A stretch of DNA of 58,776 nt from DATDSR01 sp038062165. Its GTDB lineage: Bacteria > Patescibacteriota > Minisyncoccia > Phycocordibacterales > DATDSR01. The stretch's first letter is position 1. Each line of letters begins with the position of its first letter. Below the pieces are notes generated by a model. The model had not been told where the DNA came from. It was given only the letters and a program-made list of their open reading frames with translations, and made no database searches. Of this stretch, positions 1 through 6,935 are shown piece after piece. The DNA lies in NCBI GenBank assembly GCA_038062165.1, contig JBBTXQ010000018.1:1-58776 (forward strand). The letters are read 5' to 3'. The position numbers and the translations under genes were made by a program.

Positions 1-657
1 GAGGGCAAGCACATCAAGCAATCTGGCGGTCGTGGTCAATACGGACATGCGGTTATTACACTGCGTCCCATCAAACCGGGAATTGAGGAACTTAGTGGCA
101 AGGCCGCTAAGTTAAAAAAGAATGTCAAAAGAAGTGACGGTTTCGAATTCGTTAACTCGATTAAGGGTGGTGTAATTCCAAACGAATATATTCCAGCTGT
201 TGAGAAGGGGATTAAAGAGGCAATGGCTAGGGGCATTGTGGCCGGCTTCCCGATGACTAATATTTCAGCCGAACTCACTTTCGGTTCGTATCACGATGTT
301 GACTCAAGCGAGATTGCGTTCAAACTTGCTGGCTCACTTGCTTTCCAAGAAGCGGCCAAGCGCGCCGGCCCGGTTCTGCTTGAACCTATCATGAATGTAG
401 AAGTTATCGTGCCGGAGAAGTTCATGGGCGATATCACTGGCTCGATCTCAAGCAAGCGCGGTCAAGTTGATCAAATTGAAGACAGGCCAGGAGGAGTGAA
501 AGTAATTAAAGCAAAAGTGCCCCTATCAGAAATGTTCGGTTACGTAACTAATTTGCGAAGCATGACTGAAGGTCGTGGCACATTCACCATGACGCCATTC
601 GAGTATCAGATCGTCCCCAAAAACGTAGCCGAAACAATAATTGCCGCCCGCAAATAG
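1..657 (+). CDS. fusA: Elongation factor G, C-terminal part (gene starts outside the window)
   Basis: Translation GTPase EF-G, which drives tRNA-mRNA translocation on the ribosome. The frame is open from base 1 and begins inside domain IV: the stretch EGKHIKQSGGRGQYGH is the hallmark of the EF-G domain IV tip. It continues through domain V (MNVEVIVPEKFMGDI, then GRGTFTM near the end) and stops with TAG. About 218 of roughly 690 residues are present. A downstream ATG at 223 is internal and not a start. The gene lies just upstream of tuf on the same strand, the usual str-operon neighbourhood, but rpsL and rpsG are outside the window and two reverse-strand small genes separate it from tuf. Confidence 0.97.
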   Translation, partial: EGKHIKQSGGRGQYGHAVITLRPIKPGIEELSGKAAKLKKNVKRSDGFEFVNSIKGGVIPNEYIPAVEKGIKEAMARGIVAGFPMTNISAELTFGSYHDVDSSEIAFKLAGSLAFQEAAKRAGPVLLEPIMNVEVIVPEKFMGDITGSISSKRGQVDQIEDRPGGVKVIKAKVPLSEMFGYVTNLRSMTEGRGTFTMTPFEYQIVPKNVAETIIAARK

Positions 658-661
658 CAAA

Positions 662-688
662 GCACTCCAAGGGCGGCCCTTGGAGTGC
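662..688. terminator. Hairpin terminator after fusA
   Basis: A perfect 12-bp stem (GCACTCCAAGGG / CCCTTGGAGTGC) with a 3-nt loop starts 5 nt after the fusA stop. No clear T-run follows on the plus strand. It could serve fusA and the convergent gene at 706-1029. Confidence 0.7.
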
Positions 689-705
689 GGATGTCACGAA
701 CAAGA

Positions 706-1029
706 TTAGGTTACTTTCTCGTGTCGTTCGCTCAACTCTCGTCGAGCCCTGACAGCGTCGCGGATCTTGCCCATCGCTTCCGCGACAAGCTTTTCCACCT
801 CGTTCGCTGAAATGCTCACGAACGTGGCATGTTCGATCTGAACGGGGCTCATCCGTTCGCCCGACTCAAGGCCTTCCTGTAGGGTGAGAGCCTTTTGTTC
901 ACGATCGGTGAGACCGGCTTCCCGCATCAGATTCGCGAGCGCCTCCTCTACTACGTGTTCTTTTGCCCCAGACGTGCCGATGCCTAGTCCTCGCAAGAAC
1001 GCGCATCGGTTGCTGTGCGCTGTTTTCAT
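706..1029 (-). CDS. Small protein resembling sigma-70 region 4
   Basis: A 107-residue protein. Residues about 40-95 read like the helix-turn-helix region 4 of sigma-70 factors: LTDREQKALTLQEGL parallels the common LTxREqeVlrLryGL, and MSPVQIEHATFVSISANEVEKLVAEAMGKIR parallels the recognition helix and the terminal LRKLR segment. Sigma regions 2 and 3 are absent, so if the likeness is real this is a stand-alone region-4-like DNA-binding or anti-sigma-like protein. A strong SD (AAGGAGG) lies 5 nt before the ATG. It is convergent with fusA and codirectional with 1183-1617. The function is inferred from pattern likeness only. Confidence 0.65.
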   Translation of the reverse strand: MKTAHSNRCAFLRGLGIGTSGAKEHVVEEALANLMREAGLTDREQKALTLQEGLESGERMSPVQIEHATFVSISANEVEKLVAEAMGKIRDAVRARRELSERHEKVT

Positions 1030-1154
1030 GCCGTCCTCCTTCGTGAGTGTTCTGGATGGTTCTGGGTTTTGAAACGACTCGGATTAATGATTGTGACGTT
1101 GTTTTGGTATTAATTTCTTGAATTAAGTTGAATTGGCAAATTAGCAAAAGAGGT

Positions 1155-1177
1155 GGGCCTGCAAGTTTCGCAGGCCC
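1155..1177 (-). terminator. Terminator of the 1183-1617 gene
   Basis: An 8-bp stem GGGCCTGC / GCAGGCCC with a 7-nt loop, just past the stop of the reverse-strand gene and followed on that strand by a T-rich stretch. Confidence 0.7.
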
Positions 1178-1182
1178 TGATT

Positions 1183-1617
1183 CTACGAGTAGACTGGCAC
1201 ACGCACTCGTTCGCGCTTGCTCTCGAATTTAATCAAGGCGGCTCTTTGGACCTCCCCGTTTTGAGCATCGTCGTTGATGATGCTGTCGAGGATAATCGGA
1301 CTGAGTTCGCCAGTTTCGATTGCCACAAGGCAAAGCTCTCTGTCTTTCGAGCGAATCATCTGACCAAGTAGCCACGAAACCTTGTTGACCTCAAAGGCTT
1401 GCGACAGTCCGCCTGAGAGCAAGATTGATTTTGCCCTCTCTGGAATAAATCGACAGAACTCACCGTAAACATCCTCATCGTGATTGCGCGGTGGCTTCCA
1501 GCAAAGAACGGCTGAGAAGAGTTGGTGTCGGAGCCATGGCACCCCGCGTTTCATTCCAAGGCGATAAACGAAATTCGCCACTTTCAATTGCAACTCCTTG
1601 CGCAAGATCCTTCTCAT
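1183..1617 (-). CDS. Hypothetical protein, 144 aa
   Basis: A basic protein that I do not recognise. It has no membrane segment or signal peptide. The N-terminus is Arg/Lys-rich (MRRILRKELQLKVANF), and the rest is mixed helical with Trp-containing segments (GVPWLRHQLF, VSWLLGQMI). The start is supported by an SD (AAAGGAGGG) 8 nt upstream. It diverges from tuf, whose promoter lies in the shared 177-nt spacer, and its terminator is at 1155-1177. It belongs to a set of orphan small genes in this window with strong SD sites and their own hairpins. Confidence 0.7.
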   Translation of the reverse strand: MRRILRKELQLKVANFVYRLGMKRGVPWLRHQLFSAVLCWKPPRNHDEDVYGEFCRFIPERAKSILLSGGLSQAFEVNKVSWLLGQMIRSKDRELCLVAIETGELSPIILDSIINDDAQNGEVQRAALIKFESKRERVRVPVYS

Positions 1618-1650
1618 ACTAAGACCCTCCTTTCGCTAGACTACCAGAGC

Positions 1651-1679
1651 TTGACTTGTTTTACCAGTTCATATAAGAT
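1651..1679 (+). promoter_or_regulatory. Promoter for the tuf operon
   Basis: TTGACT at 1651-1656, a 17-nt spacer and TAAGAT at 1674-1679. The predicted leader to the tuf ATG is about 110 nt and contains a palindromic repeat. Confidence 0.65.
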
Positions 1680-1701
1680 GCTCGTACTTGTAATTTCGGT
1701 A

Positions 1702-1731
1702 GGCAAGCTTGCCTGCCGCAGGCAGGTTGGC
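1702..1731. repeat. CCTGCC palindrome in the tuf leader
   Basis: CCTGCCgcaGGCAGG at 1712-1726 with further partly complementary flanks. The same CCTGCC/GGCAGG palindrome type occurs as a perfect 20-mer inside pepA (6971-6990), where it is translated. Confidence 0.7.
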
Positions 1732-1794
1732 ATTTATAAGTTAGTTAAGACCTCCAATACCCTCTCGGGCAATGAGGCAAAAATAAATAAACAT

Positions 1795-2997
1795 ATGGCA
1801 GAAGCATTTGATCGTTCTAAGCCACACTTAAACGTTGGCACAATTGGTCATGTTGACCACGGCAAGACTACTCTCACCGCGGCTATTCTTCATGTCCTCG
1901 ACATGAATAAGGCGGCAGGTTACGGTGCGCGAGTTGAAGGTATTGACGCAATCGACAAGGCGCCAGAAGAAAAAGCTAGAGGTATTACTATTTCTCTCCA
2001 CCACAGCGAGTACTGGACACCCAAGCGCCACTACGCACACATCGACGCTCCGGGTCATGCCGACTTCATCAAGAACATGATCACCGGTGCCGCCCAGATG
2101 GATGGTGCCATTATCGTGGTAGCCGCCACTGACGGTGTCATGCCTCAAACTCGCGAGCACATCTTACTTGCTCGCCAGGTAGGTGTGAATAAGATCATAG
2201 TCTTCTTAAACAAAGTGGACATGGTTGATGACGCTGAAATGGTTGGTCTCGTAGAAGAGGAAGTGCGCGAACTCTTGACTAAGTATAAATACGACGGTGC
2301 TAACACCCCAATTATCAAAGGCTCAGGCTTGAAGGGCCTTGAAGCTAAGAGTCTTGACGATGAGTGGGCCAAGAAGATTCTTGAACTTGTAGACACTATC
2401 GATACTTATTTCCCAGAACCAGCTCGCGAAATCGACAAGCCATTCTTACTCCCAATTGAAGACATTTTCTCGATTGAAGGTCGCGGTACGGTTGTCACGG
2501 GAAGAATTGAGAGAGGAAAAGTGAAAGTGGGCGAGGAAGTTGAACTCGTTGGTTTCAATCCAACAACTAAGACTACCGTGACCGGCATCGAAATGTTCAA
2601 CAAGCAACTCGATGAAGGCATGGCCGGAGATAACGCCGGTATCCTCCTGCGAGGCTTGAAGAAAGAAGACATAACTCGAGGCCAGGTTATTGCCAAAACA
2701 GGTTCTGTTACCCCTCATACTGATTTCGAAGCTGAAGTTTATGTGCTGACTAAAGAAGAGGGTGGCCGTCACACGCCGTTCTTCAAAGGTTACAAGCCAC
2801 AGTTCTACATTCGCACTACCGATGTGACAGGTGAGATTACTTTGCCAGAGGGCACGGAGATGGTTATGCCCGGCGATACTATTAAAGTGAATGTCAAGCT
2901 CGTGGCCCCTGTAGCCCTTGAAAGCGAACAGCGCTTCGCTATCCGCGAAGGTGGCAAGACAGTTGGGGCAGGTGTAGTAACCAAGATCAATGCCTAG
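1795..2997 (+). CDS. tuf: Elongation factor Tu
   Basis: GTPase that brings aminoacyl-tRNA to the ribosomal A site. The 400-residue length is normal. G1 is GHVDHGKTT, followed by switch I RGITIS, G3 DAPGH (the usual Cys is Ala), NKVD and the conserved GRGTVVTGRIERG of domain 2. It ends in the domain 3 signature GGRHTPFFKGYKPQFYIRTTDVTG. The reading frame is open far upstream (from 1522), but the family N-terminus and the AT-rich leader fix the ATG at 1795. The stop overlaps the start of rpsJ, so tuf heads the S10-type operon here. Confidence 0.97.
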   Translation: MAEAFDRSKPHLNVGTIGHVDHGKTTLTAAILHVLDMNKAAGYGARVEGIDAIDKAPEEKARGITISLHHSEYWTPKRHYAHIDAPGHADFIKNMITGAAQMDGAIIVVAATDGVMPQTREHILLARQVGVNKIIVFLNKVDMVDDAEMVGLVEEEVRELLTKYKYDGANTPIIKGSGLKGLEAKSLDDEWAKKILELVDTIDTYFPEPAREIDKPFLLPIEDIFSIEGRGTVVTGRIERGKVKVGEEVELVGFNPTTKTTVTGIEMFNKQLDEGMAGDNAGILLRGLKKEDITRGQVIAKTGSVTPHTDFEAEVYVLTKEEGGRHTPFFKGYKPQFYIRTTDVTGEITLPEGTEMVMPGDTIKVNVKLVAPVALESEQRFAIREGGKTVGAGVVTKINA

Positions 2998-3382
2998 TGC
3001 AACTAAAGAAAAAGTTAGTTCTCCTAAAACAAAGAGGACTTCTAAGGCGACCAAGACAGCCGCGGCAAGTTCCGGCATTGGCAAACTGCGAATTAAAGTA
3101 AGCGCTTATGAGCATAAAGTTCTGGACATGAGTGTGCGACAAATCGTTGATACAGCTATCAGACACGAAGGCGAAGTACACGGACCAGTGCCACTGCCCA
3201 CAGAGATCACGCGCTACACAGTAAATAGGGGAGCATTCATAGACAAGAACTCGCGCGAGCAGTTCGAGATGCGAGTACACAAGAGAACACTCGATATCGT
3301 AAATCCTTCCGGAAAAATAATCGAAGCACTTACGAATATCGAACTGCCTTCCGGAGTTGGAATAGATCTGAAAATGATGTAG
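2990..3382 (+). CDS. rpsJ: Ribosomal protein S10 (uS10)
   Basis: Small-subunit protein and, in many bacteria, NusB partner in antitermination. The ATG overlaps the last 8 nt of tuf. The S10 fold is clear from residue about 32 (IGKLRIKVSAYEHKVLD) through VRQIVDTAIRHEGEVHGPVPLPTEI to the C-terminal DLKMM. An additional N-terminal tail of about 28 residues is Lys/Thr/Ser-rich and lacks a counterpart in the usual roughly 103-residue protein; it may contact rRNA. A later start within the tail cannot be excluded, but the overlapping ATG suits translational coupling to tuf. Confidence 0.95.
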   Translation: MPSATKEKVSSPKTKRTSKATKTAAASSGIGKLRIKVSAYEHKVLDMSVRQIVDTAIRHEGEVHGPVPLPTEITRYTVNRGAFIDKNSREQFEMRVHKRTLDIVNPSGKIIEALTNIELPSGVGIDLKMM

Positions 3383-3390
3383 GTTTTTTT

Positions 3391-3978
3391 ATGAAATTTT
3401 TAATCGGCCGAAAACAGAATATGGCCCAGATCTTCGATGAGAAGGGCCGAGTAACAGGAGTGACTATTGTTAAACAAGAGCCGCTTAAAGTTACTCAAAT
3501 TAAAACTCTTGAGAAGGATGGCTATGTTGCCACCCAAGTTGGCTTCGGCGTGCAAAAAGAATCCAGAGTAAATAAACCCCAAAGAACTAAAGGTCTGTTC
3601 AAGGGTTTCAAAGAAATTAAAGAAGTTAGTGAGCTCGAAAATTTCCAAGTGGGAGATACTGTCGAGGTTAGTGGCACTAGCAAAGGCAAAGGCTTCCAAG
3701 GGGTGGTCAAGCGACATGGCTTCCACGGTGGCAGACGCAGTCACGGCCAGAAGCATTCAGAACGTGAGCCCGGCTCGATAGGTGGCGCAGGTCGCGCCGG
3801 TGGCCGTGTGGCCAAGGGCATGCGCATGGCCGGCCGCATGGGAGGTGATCGCATTACTGTAAAAAATTTAAAAGTTATCGCAATTGAAGGTGACGACCTG
3901 TATCTGTCGGGCGCCGTGCCCGGGCGCAGAGGCACTTTGTTAGAAATCCGAGGCACGAAGCACGAAACACGAAACTAA
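3391..3978 (+). CDS. rplC: Ribosomal protein L3 (uL3)
   Basis: Large-subunit protein near the peptidyl-transferase centre. 195 residues. The start MKFLIGRKQNMAQIFDEKGRV is typical, followed by GTSKGKGFQGVVKRHGFHGG and the loop RKGMRMAGRMGGDR-type stretch (here AKGMRMAGRMGGDRITV) that reaches the active site. The last residues (RGTKHETRN) are encoded by a 7-nt-period direct repeat at 3953-3978, so the natural end of L3 has probably been extended by the repeat. The gene follows rpsJ by 8 nt and precedes rplD by 1 nt. Confidence 0.96.
   Translation: MKFLIGRKQNMAQIFDEKGRVTGVTIVKQEPLKVTQIKTLEKDGYVATQVGFGVQKESRVNKPQRTKGLFKGFKEIKEVSELENFQVGDTVEVSGTSKGKGFQGVVKRHGFHGGRRSHGQKHSEREPGSIGGAGRAGGRVAKGMRMAGRMGGDRITVKNLKVIAIEGDDLYLSGAVPGRRGTLLEIRGTKHETRN
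3953..3978. repeat. Heptamer array at the rplC/rplD junction
   Basis: GCACGAA, GCACGAA and ACACGAA in tandem, then ACTAAT and the rplD ATG. The array encodes the last residues of L3. It has the same 7-nt period as arrays at 9737, 10833, 25186 and in the inverted repeats of the 21230-22303 element. Confidence 0.8.
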
Positions 3979-3979
3979 T

Positions 3980-4609
3980 ATGAACGCGCCACTATACAAT
4001 CAAGAGGGAAAAGATTTAGGGAAGTTGGAGCTTCCGGATAAGATTTTTGGTTTGCCGTGGAATGCTGATCTGGTTCATCAAGTTGTAGTCAGTCAGCAGG
4101 GTAATGCTCGCACTCCTGTGGCGCACGCTAAGGGTAGAGGCGAAGTGCGTGGTGGCGGTAAAAAACCTTGGAAGCAGAAGGGTACTGGCCGTGCTCGTCA
4201 CGGTTCTATTCGCTCACCACTATGGGTAGGAGGTGGCGTAACTCATGGGCCAACAAAAGAGAAAATTTATGCGCGCAAAATAAACAAGAAGATGGCCGCC
4301 AAGGCTTGGGCCACTATTGTCTCGCAAAAGTTGCGAGATGGGGAGGTATTTTTCATAGACAAATTAACATTGTCTGGTATAAAAACTAAATCAGCTTCAA
4401 GTATTATTTCTAACCTATCCAAAAAGTTAGATAAAAAAGAACTCGTTTACAAAAAAGGTAACAGAGCCCTGATTGCTTTGGGCAAGCGCGATAACGTGGT
4501 CGAGAAGAGCTTCCGTAATTTACCAGCAGTTAAAATGATAGAGTGTAGAAATATGAACGCACTCGTTGCCATGACTTACAAATTCATTTTCTTTGTAGAC
4601 TATAAGTAA
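3980..4609 (+). CDS. rplD: Ribosomal protein L4 (uL4)
   Basis: Large-subunit protein that lines the exit tunnel, and in some bacteria the autogenous repressor of this operon. 209 residues. Diagnostic segments are VHQVVVSQQGNARTPVAHAKGRGEVRGGGKKPWKQKGTGRAR with SIRSPLWVGGG, the tunnel-loop region of L4. The C-terminal half is more diverged but keeps the length. It starts 1 nt after rplC, with no obvious SD. Confidence 0.95.
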   Translation: MNAPLYNQEGKDLGKLELPDKIFGLPWNADLVHQVVVSQQGNARTPVAHAKGRGEVRGGGKKPWKQKGTGRARHGSIRSPLWVGGGVTHGPTKEKIYARKINKKMAAKAWATIVSQKLRDGEVFFIDKLTLSGIKTKSASSIISNLSKKLDKKELVYKKGNRALIALGKRDNVVEKSFRNLPAVKMIECRNMNALVAMTYKFIFFVDYK

Positions 4610-4613
4610 TTTT

Positions 4614-4880
4614 ATGTCAGTTATCAAACGCCAATATCTCACGGAACGCTCTAGTCTTCTTTCAGAAAAAGGCATATATTCTTTCGTTGTCACAAGTGAG
4701 GCAAATAAAAGTGAAATTGCTAAGGCCTTAGAAACTAAATATAAAGTTAAGCCCATAAACGTGCGAGTAATTAATACCAAAGGCAAAGTTGTGGTCAGGG
4801 GTTACAAAAAGGGTCGCAAAGCGGGTATGCGCAAGGCTTATGTTAAATTTCCAGCCGGTACTAAAATAGAATCTGTTTAG
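4614..4880 (+). CDS. rplW: Ribosomal protein L23 (uL23)
   Basis: Large-subunit protein at the tunnel exit, docking site for trigger factor and SRP. 88 residues, within the family range. TERSSLLSEKGIYSFVVTSEANKSEIAKALE followed by YKVKPINVRVINTKGK is the L23 pattern of LTEKS..l.e...y.F.V...AnK.eIk.AvE. It starts 4 nt after rplD. Its stop codon TAG is the first codon of a repeated leader element (4878-4904). Confidence 0.94.
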   Translation: MSVIKRQYLTERSSLLSEKGIYSFVVTSEANKSEIAKALETKYKVKPINVRVINTKGKVVVRGYKKGRKAGMRKAYVKFPAGTKIESV

Positions 4881-4904
4881 TTCGACTACGCTCACTATAA
4901 ATAA
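4878..4904 (+). repeat. TCGACTACGCTC leader repeat before rplB
   Basis: TAG TTCGACTACGCTCACTATAAATAA lies directly before the rplB ATG. Near-identical 27-nt copies precede rpsH (14027) and rplF (14444). The core TCGACTACGCTC also appears as in-frame inserts in recG. Confidence 0.85.
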
Positions 4905-4906
4905 TC

Positions 4907-5755
4907 ATGAAGAAATACAAGCCAACAACTAAATCTCGCCGCGCTATGACTGGTATTAATTACCGGGAAGTTCTGTCGGGTGACAGGCCACACAAGGCTC
5001 TTGTCTCGGGTGGCAAGCGTAGGCAAGGCCGGGCCAGTTGGGGCAGGATCACTATGCGTCACAAGGGCGGCGGTTCTAAACGCTTGTTTAGAGATGTTGA
5101 TTTTATGTACGCCAAGAAGGATATCCCTGCCCGTATTGAGACACTTGAATACGATCCAAACAGAAGCGGCTTCGTAGGACGTGTCGTTTATGCTGACGGT
5201 GAACGAAGTTATGTGCTCCTGCCCACGACACTTAAAGTTGGTGATTCATTTGTAACGGGCGAGAAAGTGGCTATTAAAGTGGGCAACCGCTTACCTCTTA
5301 AAAATATTCCTACTGGCACATTTGTTTTTAATATAGAGTTGCAACCAAAGGGTGGTGCCAAACTTGTGCGCTCTGCAGGCGTCTTTGCTGAAGTACTTGC
5401 CCGTGACGGCGGTTTCGTTAACGTACGCATGCCCAGTTCCGAAATACGCAAGATTGATGAGAACGCCTGGGCCTCGATTGGTTCTGTTTCGAATCCAGAA
5501 AACATGCTGGTTAACTATGGCAAAGCCGGCAGATCACGCTGGAAAGGCATCCGTCCCACAGTCCGTGGCACAGCTATGAACCCAGTAGATCATCCATACG
5601 GCGGAGGTGAAGGTCGCCAGGGCCGTGGTACCAGACGTGCCAAAACGCGTTGGGGCAAACCGGTAGGCAAAGGCCAAAAGTCCCGCCGCCCCAAGAAGTA
5701 TAGCAACGTATTTATAGTCTCAAGACGCCGCGTCGGCAAGAAGAAAACTGTCTAG
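4907..5755 (+). CDS. rplB: Ribosomal protein L2 (uL2)
   Basis: Large-subunit core protein needed for subunit joining and peptidyl transfer. 282 residues. It shows RHKGGGSKRLFRDVDF, EYDPNRSGFVG, and the C-terminal catalytic-region signature GTAMNPVDHPYGGGEGRQ with the key His. The Lys/Arg-rich tail is normal. It starts after the TCGACTACGCTC leader repeat and ends with TAG TAA, followed by a terminator, so the first part of the S10 operon ends here. The usual next gene, rpsS, is displaced by 3.6 kb. Confidence 0.97.
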   Translation: MKKYKPTTKSRRAMTGINYREVLSGDRPHKALVSGGKRRQGRASWGRITMRHKGGGSKRLFRDVDFMYAKKDIPARIETLEYDPNRSGFVGRVVYADGERSYVLLPTTLKVGDSFVTGEKVAIKVGNRLPLKNIPTGTFVFNIELQPKGGAKLVRSAGVFAEVLARDGGFVNVRMPSSEIRKIDENAWASIGSVSNPENMLVNYGKAGRSRWKGIRPTVRGTAMNPVDHPYGGGEGRQGRGTRRAKTRWGKPVGKGQKSRRPKKYSNVFIVSRRRVGKKKTV

Positions 5756-5764
5756 TAATTGAGA

Positions 5765-5794
5765 AACGGCCCGACAATTGCCGGGCCGTTCTTT
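5765..5794 (+). terminator. Rho-independent terminator after rplB
   Basis: Stem AACGGCCCG / CGGGCCGTT, 8-nt loop, then CTTT. It separates tuf-rplB from the following island. Confidence 0.85.
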
Positions 5795-5810
5795 GATCGC
5801 GGGCGACGGG

Positions 5811-6095
5811 TCACATCCCCATCCCTCCGTAAGGGGGAGGGTGGTAGGGTGACCTATAGGCTTCCTCGTTGGCCTTCTTTATCGCTGCGGCAATCCGGAG
5901 CTGCTCGTCTTCTGGCAGTCCAGAGAACCACACCTCGAGCTCGCGCACTGCGCGCATGCCGAGGTAGACAAGGGCGACCCCGCCGAGAGCGAGAACAACC
6001 CAGAATCGCCACCAGCTCTCCACGTTGTAGAACGCCCCGGTAAGTGTCCCCACAGTTACCGCGGCGGCAAGCACGACGTAGCCGATTGTTCTCAT
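5811..6095 (-). CDS. Small membrane protein, 94 aa
   Basis: Not recognised. It has two hydrophobic segments: about residues 5-22 (VVLAAAVTVGTLTGAF) and about 30-47 (FWVVLALGGVALVYLGM). A helical cytosolic part follows (ELEVWFSGLPEDEQLRIAAAIKKANEEAY), then a Pro/Gly/Met tail. A purine-rich site (AAGGGGG) precedes the ATG by about 8 nt. It is on the opposite strand to the ribosomal genes in the island between rplB and rpsS. Confidence 0.65.
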   Translation of the reverse strand: MRTIGYVVLAAAVTVGTLTGAFYNVESWWRFWVVLALGGVALVYLGMRAVRELEVWFSGLPEDEQLRIAAAIKKANEEAYRSPYHPPPYGGMGM

Positions 6096-6249
6096 GACCT
6101 ATGGACCCCCTTCCCTTTCCAAACAGCTGCGCACCCGTTTGAGTATAACGCAACAGAGCCCTCGCTGGTAGTGAGAGCTCTGTCCAGCTTAGGGCATGGA
6201 TTAAGAAGTTCATATTTGTTGTGGATTGGTTGGTAATATCGATTTTCGC

Positions 6250-6276
6250 TTGACAGGTTATTTATTTGGGTATAGT
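6250..6276 (+). promoter_or_regulatory. Promoter of a small transcript
   Basis: TTGACA at 6250-6255 and TATAGT at 6271-6276 (15-nt spacer). The -10 ends 10 nt before the ATG of the short ORF at 6287. Confidence 0.55.
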
Positions 6277-6286
6277 CTAGATATAC

Positions 6287-6391
6287 ATGAATCGTTTTGT
6301 CATAACTTCCCGATCGATTTGCATTGAGACCTCAACTAAGATGTGGGGTATGTTTTCCCATTTCTATTTTAAACAACATATGCGCGGGTAA
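6287..6391 (+). CDS. Possible 34-aa peptide, or a small RNA
   Basis: ORF beginning MNRFVITSRSICIETSTK and ending HMRG, too short for most gene callers. The promoter at 6250 would place the transcript start within a few nt of the ATG, which fits the leaderless style of this genome. A terminator follows at 6413-6449, giving a transcript of about 165 nt. No SD is present. It may equally be a non-coding RNA, and nothing in the peptide is recognisable. Confidence 0.3.
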   Translation: MNRFVITSRSICIETSTKMWGMFSHFYFKQHMRG

Positions 6392-6412
6392 TTAATACAT
6401 AAATTAGTAAGC

Positions 6413-6449
6413 AAGAACCCCGCGCAGAAATGTGTGGGGTTCTTCTTTT
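6413..6449 (+). terminator. Rho-independent terminator of the small transcript
   Basis: AAGAACCCC and GGGGTTCTT form the stem, followed by a T-rich run (CTTTT). It is positioned to end the transcript from 6250. Confidence 0.8.
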
Positions 6450-6532
6450 CCCGAGGGGAGGGATCATCAGTACTGATCTCCCCCCGGGGCAAGTGCTCTC
6501 ACGACACCAATTGGTGCGTGATAGGTCTTTGA

Positions 6533-6590
6533 GGCTAATCCCGACATTCTGTCGGGACGCCCGATCAAAAACACAGTTTTTGATTTAGGG
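6533..6590 (+). repeat. Twin-hairpin repeat, copy 1
   Basis: CTAA, an 8-bp hairpin (TCCCGACA/TGTCGGGA), linker CGCCCGA, an 8-bp hairpin (TCAAAAAC/GTTTTTGA), then TTTAGGG. The last bases merge with the SD (AGGGAGGT) of the ORF at 6599. Confidence 0.85.
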
Positions 6591-6598
6591 AGGTCTTT

Positions 6599-6784
6599 AT
6601 GTGCGTGAGGCGTTGTGAGTTGCCGTGGGTGCCCGGTTCGTCTGACCCGTGTAGCATCCCGGAGCATCTCCGAGGCAGTGCCCCAAGCGAACCTGGCCCT
6701 GACTCCAGAGAGGAGGAGGTTTCCCGGCGTGAGGACGGGTTGTCTACACCCGGTCCAGCCTATTTCCCCGAGGGTGCTCTCTAG
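6599..6784 (+). CDS. Possible 61-aa Cys/Pro-rich peptide
   Basis: Starts MCVRRCELPWVPGSS and is rich in Arg, Pro, Glu and Ser, with three Cys near the N-terminus. It is supported by a strong SD (GGGAGGT, 4-5 nt before the ATG) and a good terminator just after the stop (6790-6814). No similarity is recognised and the composition is unusual, so this may be a structured RNA region rather than a gene. It belongs with the strong-SD small genes of this window. Confidence 0.4.
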   Translation: MCVRRCELPWVPGSSDPCSIPEHLRGSAPSEPGPDSREEEVSRREDGLSTPGPAYFPEGAL

Positions 6785-6789
6785 CTTCA

Positions 6790-6814
6790 CCCCCTCCGAC
6801 ATCTGTCGGAGGGG
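6790..6814 (+). terminator. Terminator after the 6599 ORF
   Basis: CCCCTCCGACA / TGTCGGAGGGG, an 11-bp perfect stem with a 2-3-nt loop. No clear T-run follows. Confidence 0.65.
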
Positions 6815-6859
6815 CAACTTGCAAATTATTAGGTTAAGAGTAGTTTTATGGACATGAGT

Positions 6860-6935
6860 CCCGTTAGAAGCTTCGGGATTCACGCCACCATGCTACATAT
6901 TATCAACGCCAAATATAGTGTTAGCTTCTAACGGG
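6860..6935 (+). promoter_or_regulatory. Start-abutting hairpin leader, copy C (pepA)
   Basis: Left arm CCCGTTAGAAG (6860-6870) pairs perfectly with right arm CTTCTAACGGG (6925-6935). The right arm ends directly at the pepA ATG. No SD is present. The same arms precede rplV and rplN. Confidence 0.8.

Larger units (their letters stand above)
6096..6598. other. Gene-poor structured stretch
   Basis: About 500 nt with no convincing long gene. It holds an imperfect hairpin at 6153-6183 (ACAGAGC/GCTCTGT), a plus-strand promoter with a 34-codon ORF and terminator (6250-6449), a long imperfect hairpin at about 6450-6489 (CCCGaGGGGAG against CTCCCCCgGGG), and a twin-hairpin repeat (6533-6590). A 138-codon reverse frame across 6467-6883 looks like a shadow because it runs through these hairpins. 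Confidence 0.6.

Noticed and set aside
1522..1794. Upstream in-frame extension of tuf by 91 codons
   Set aside because: The family N-terminus begins at 1795, and the extension overlaps a promoter, a palindrome and the reverse gene.
6467..6883. 138-codon reverse-strand frame
   Set aside because: It crosses three hairpins and a repeat, has no SD, and its codons look random.
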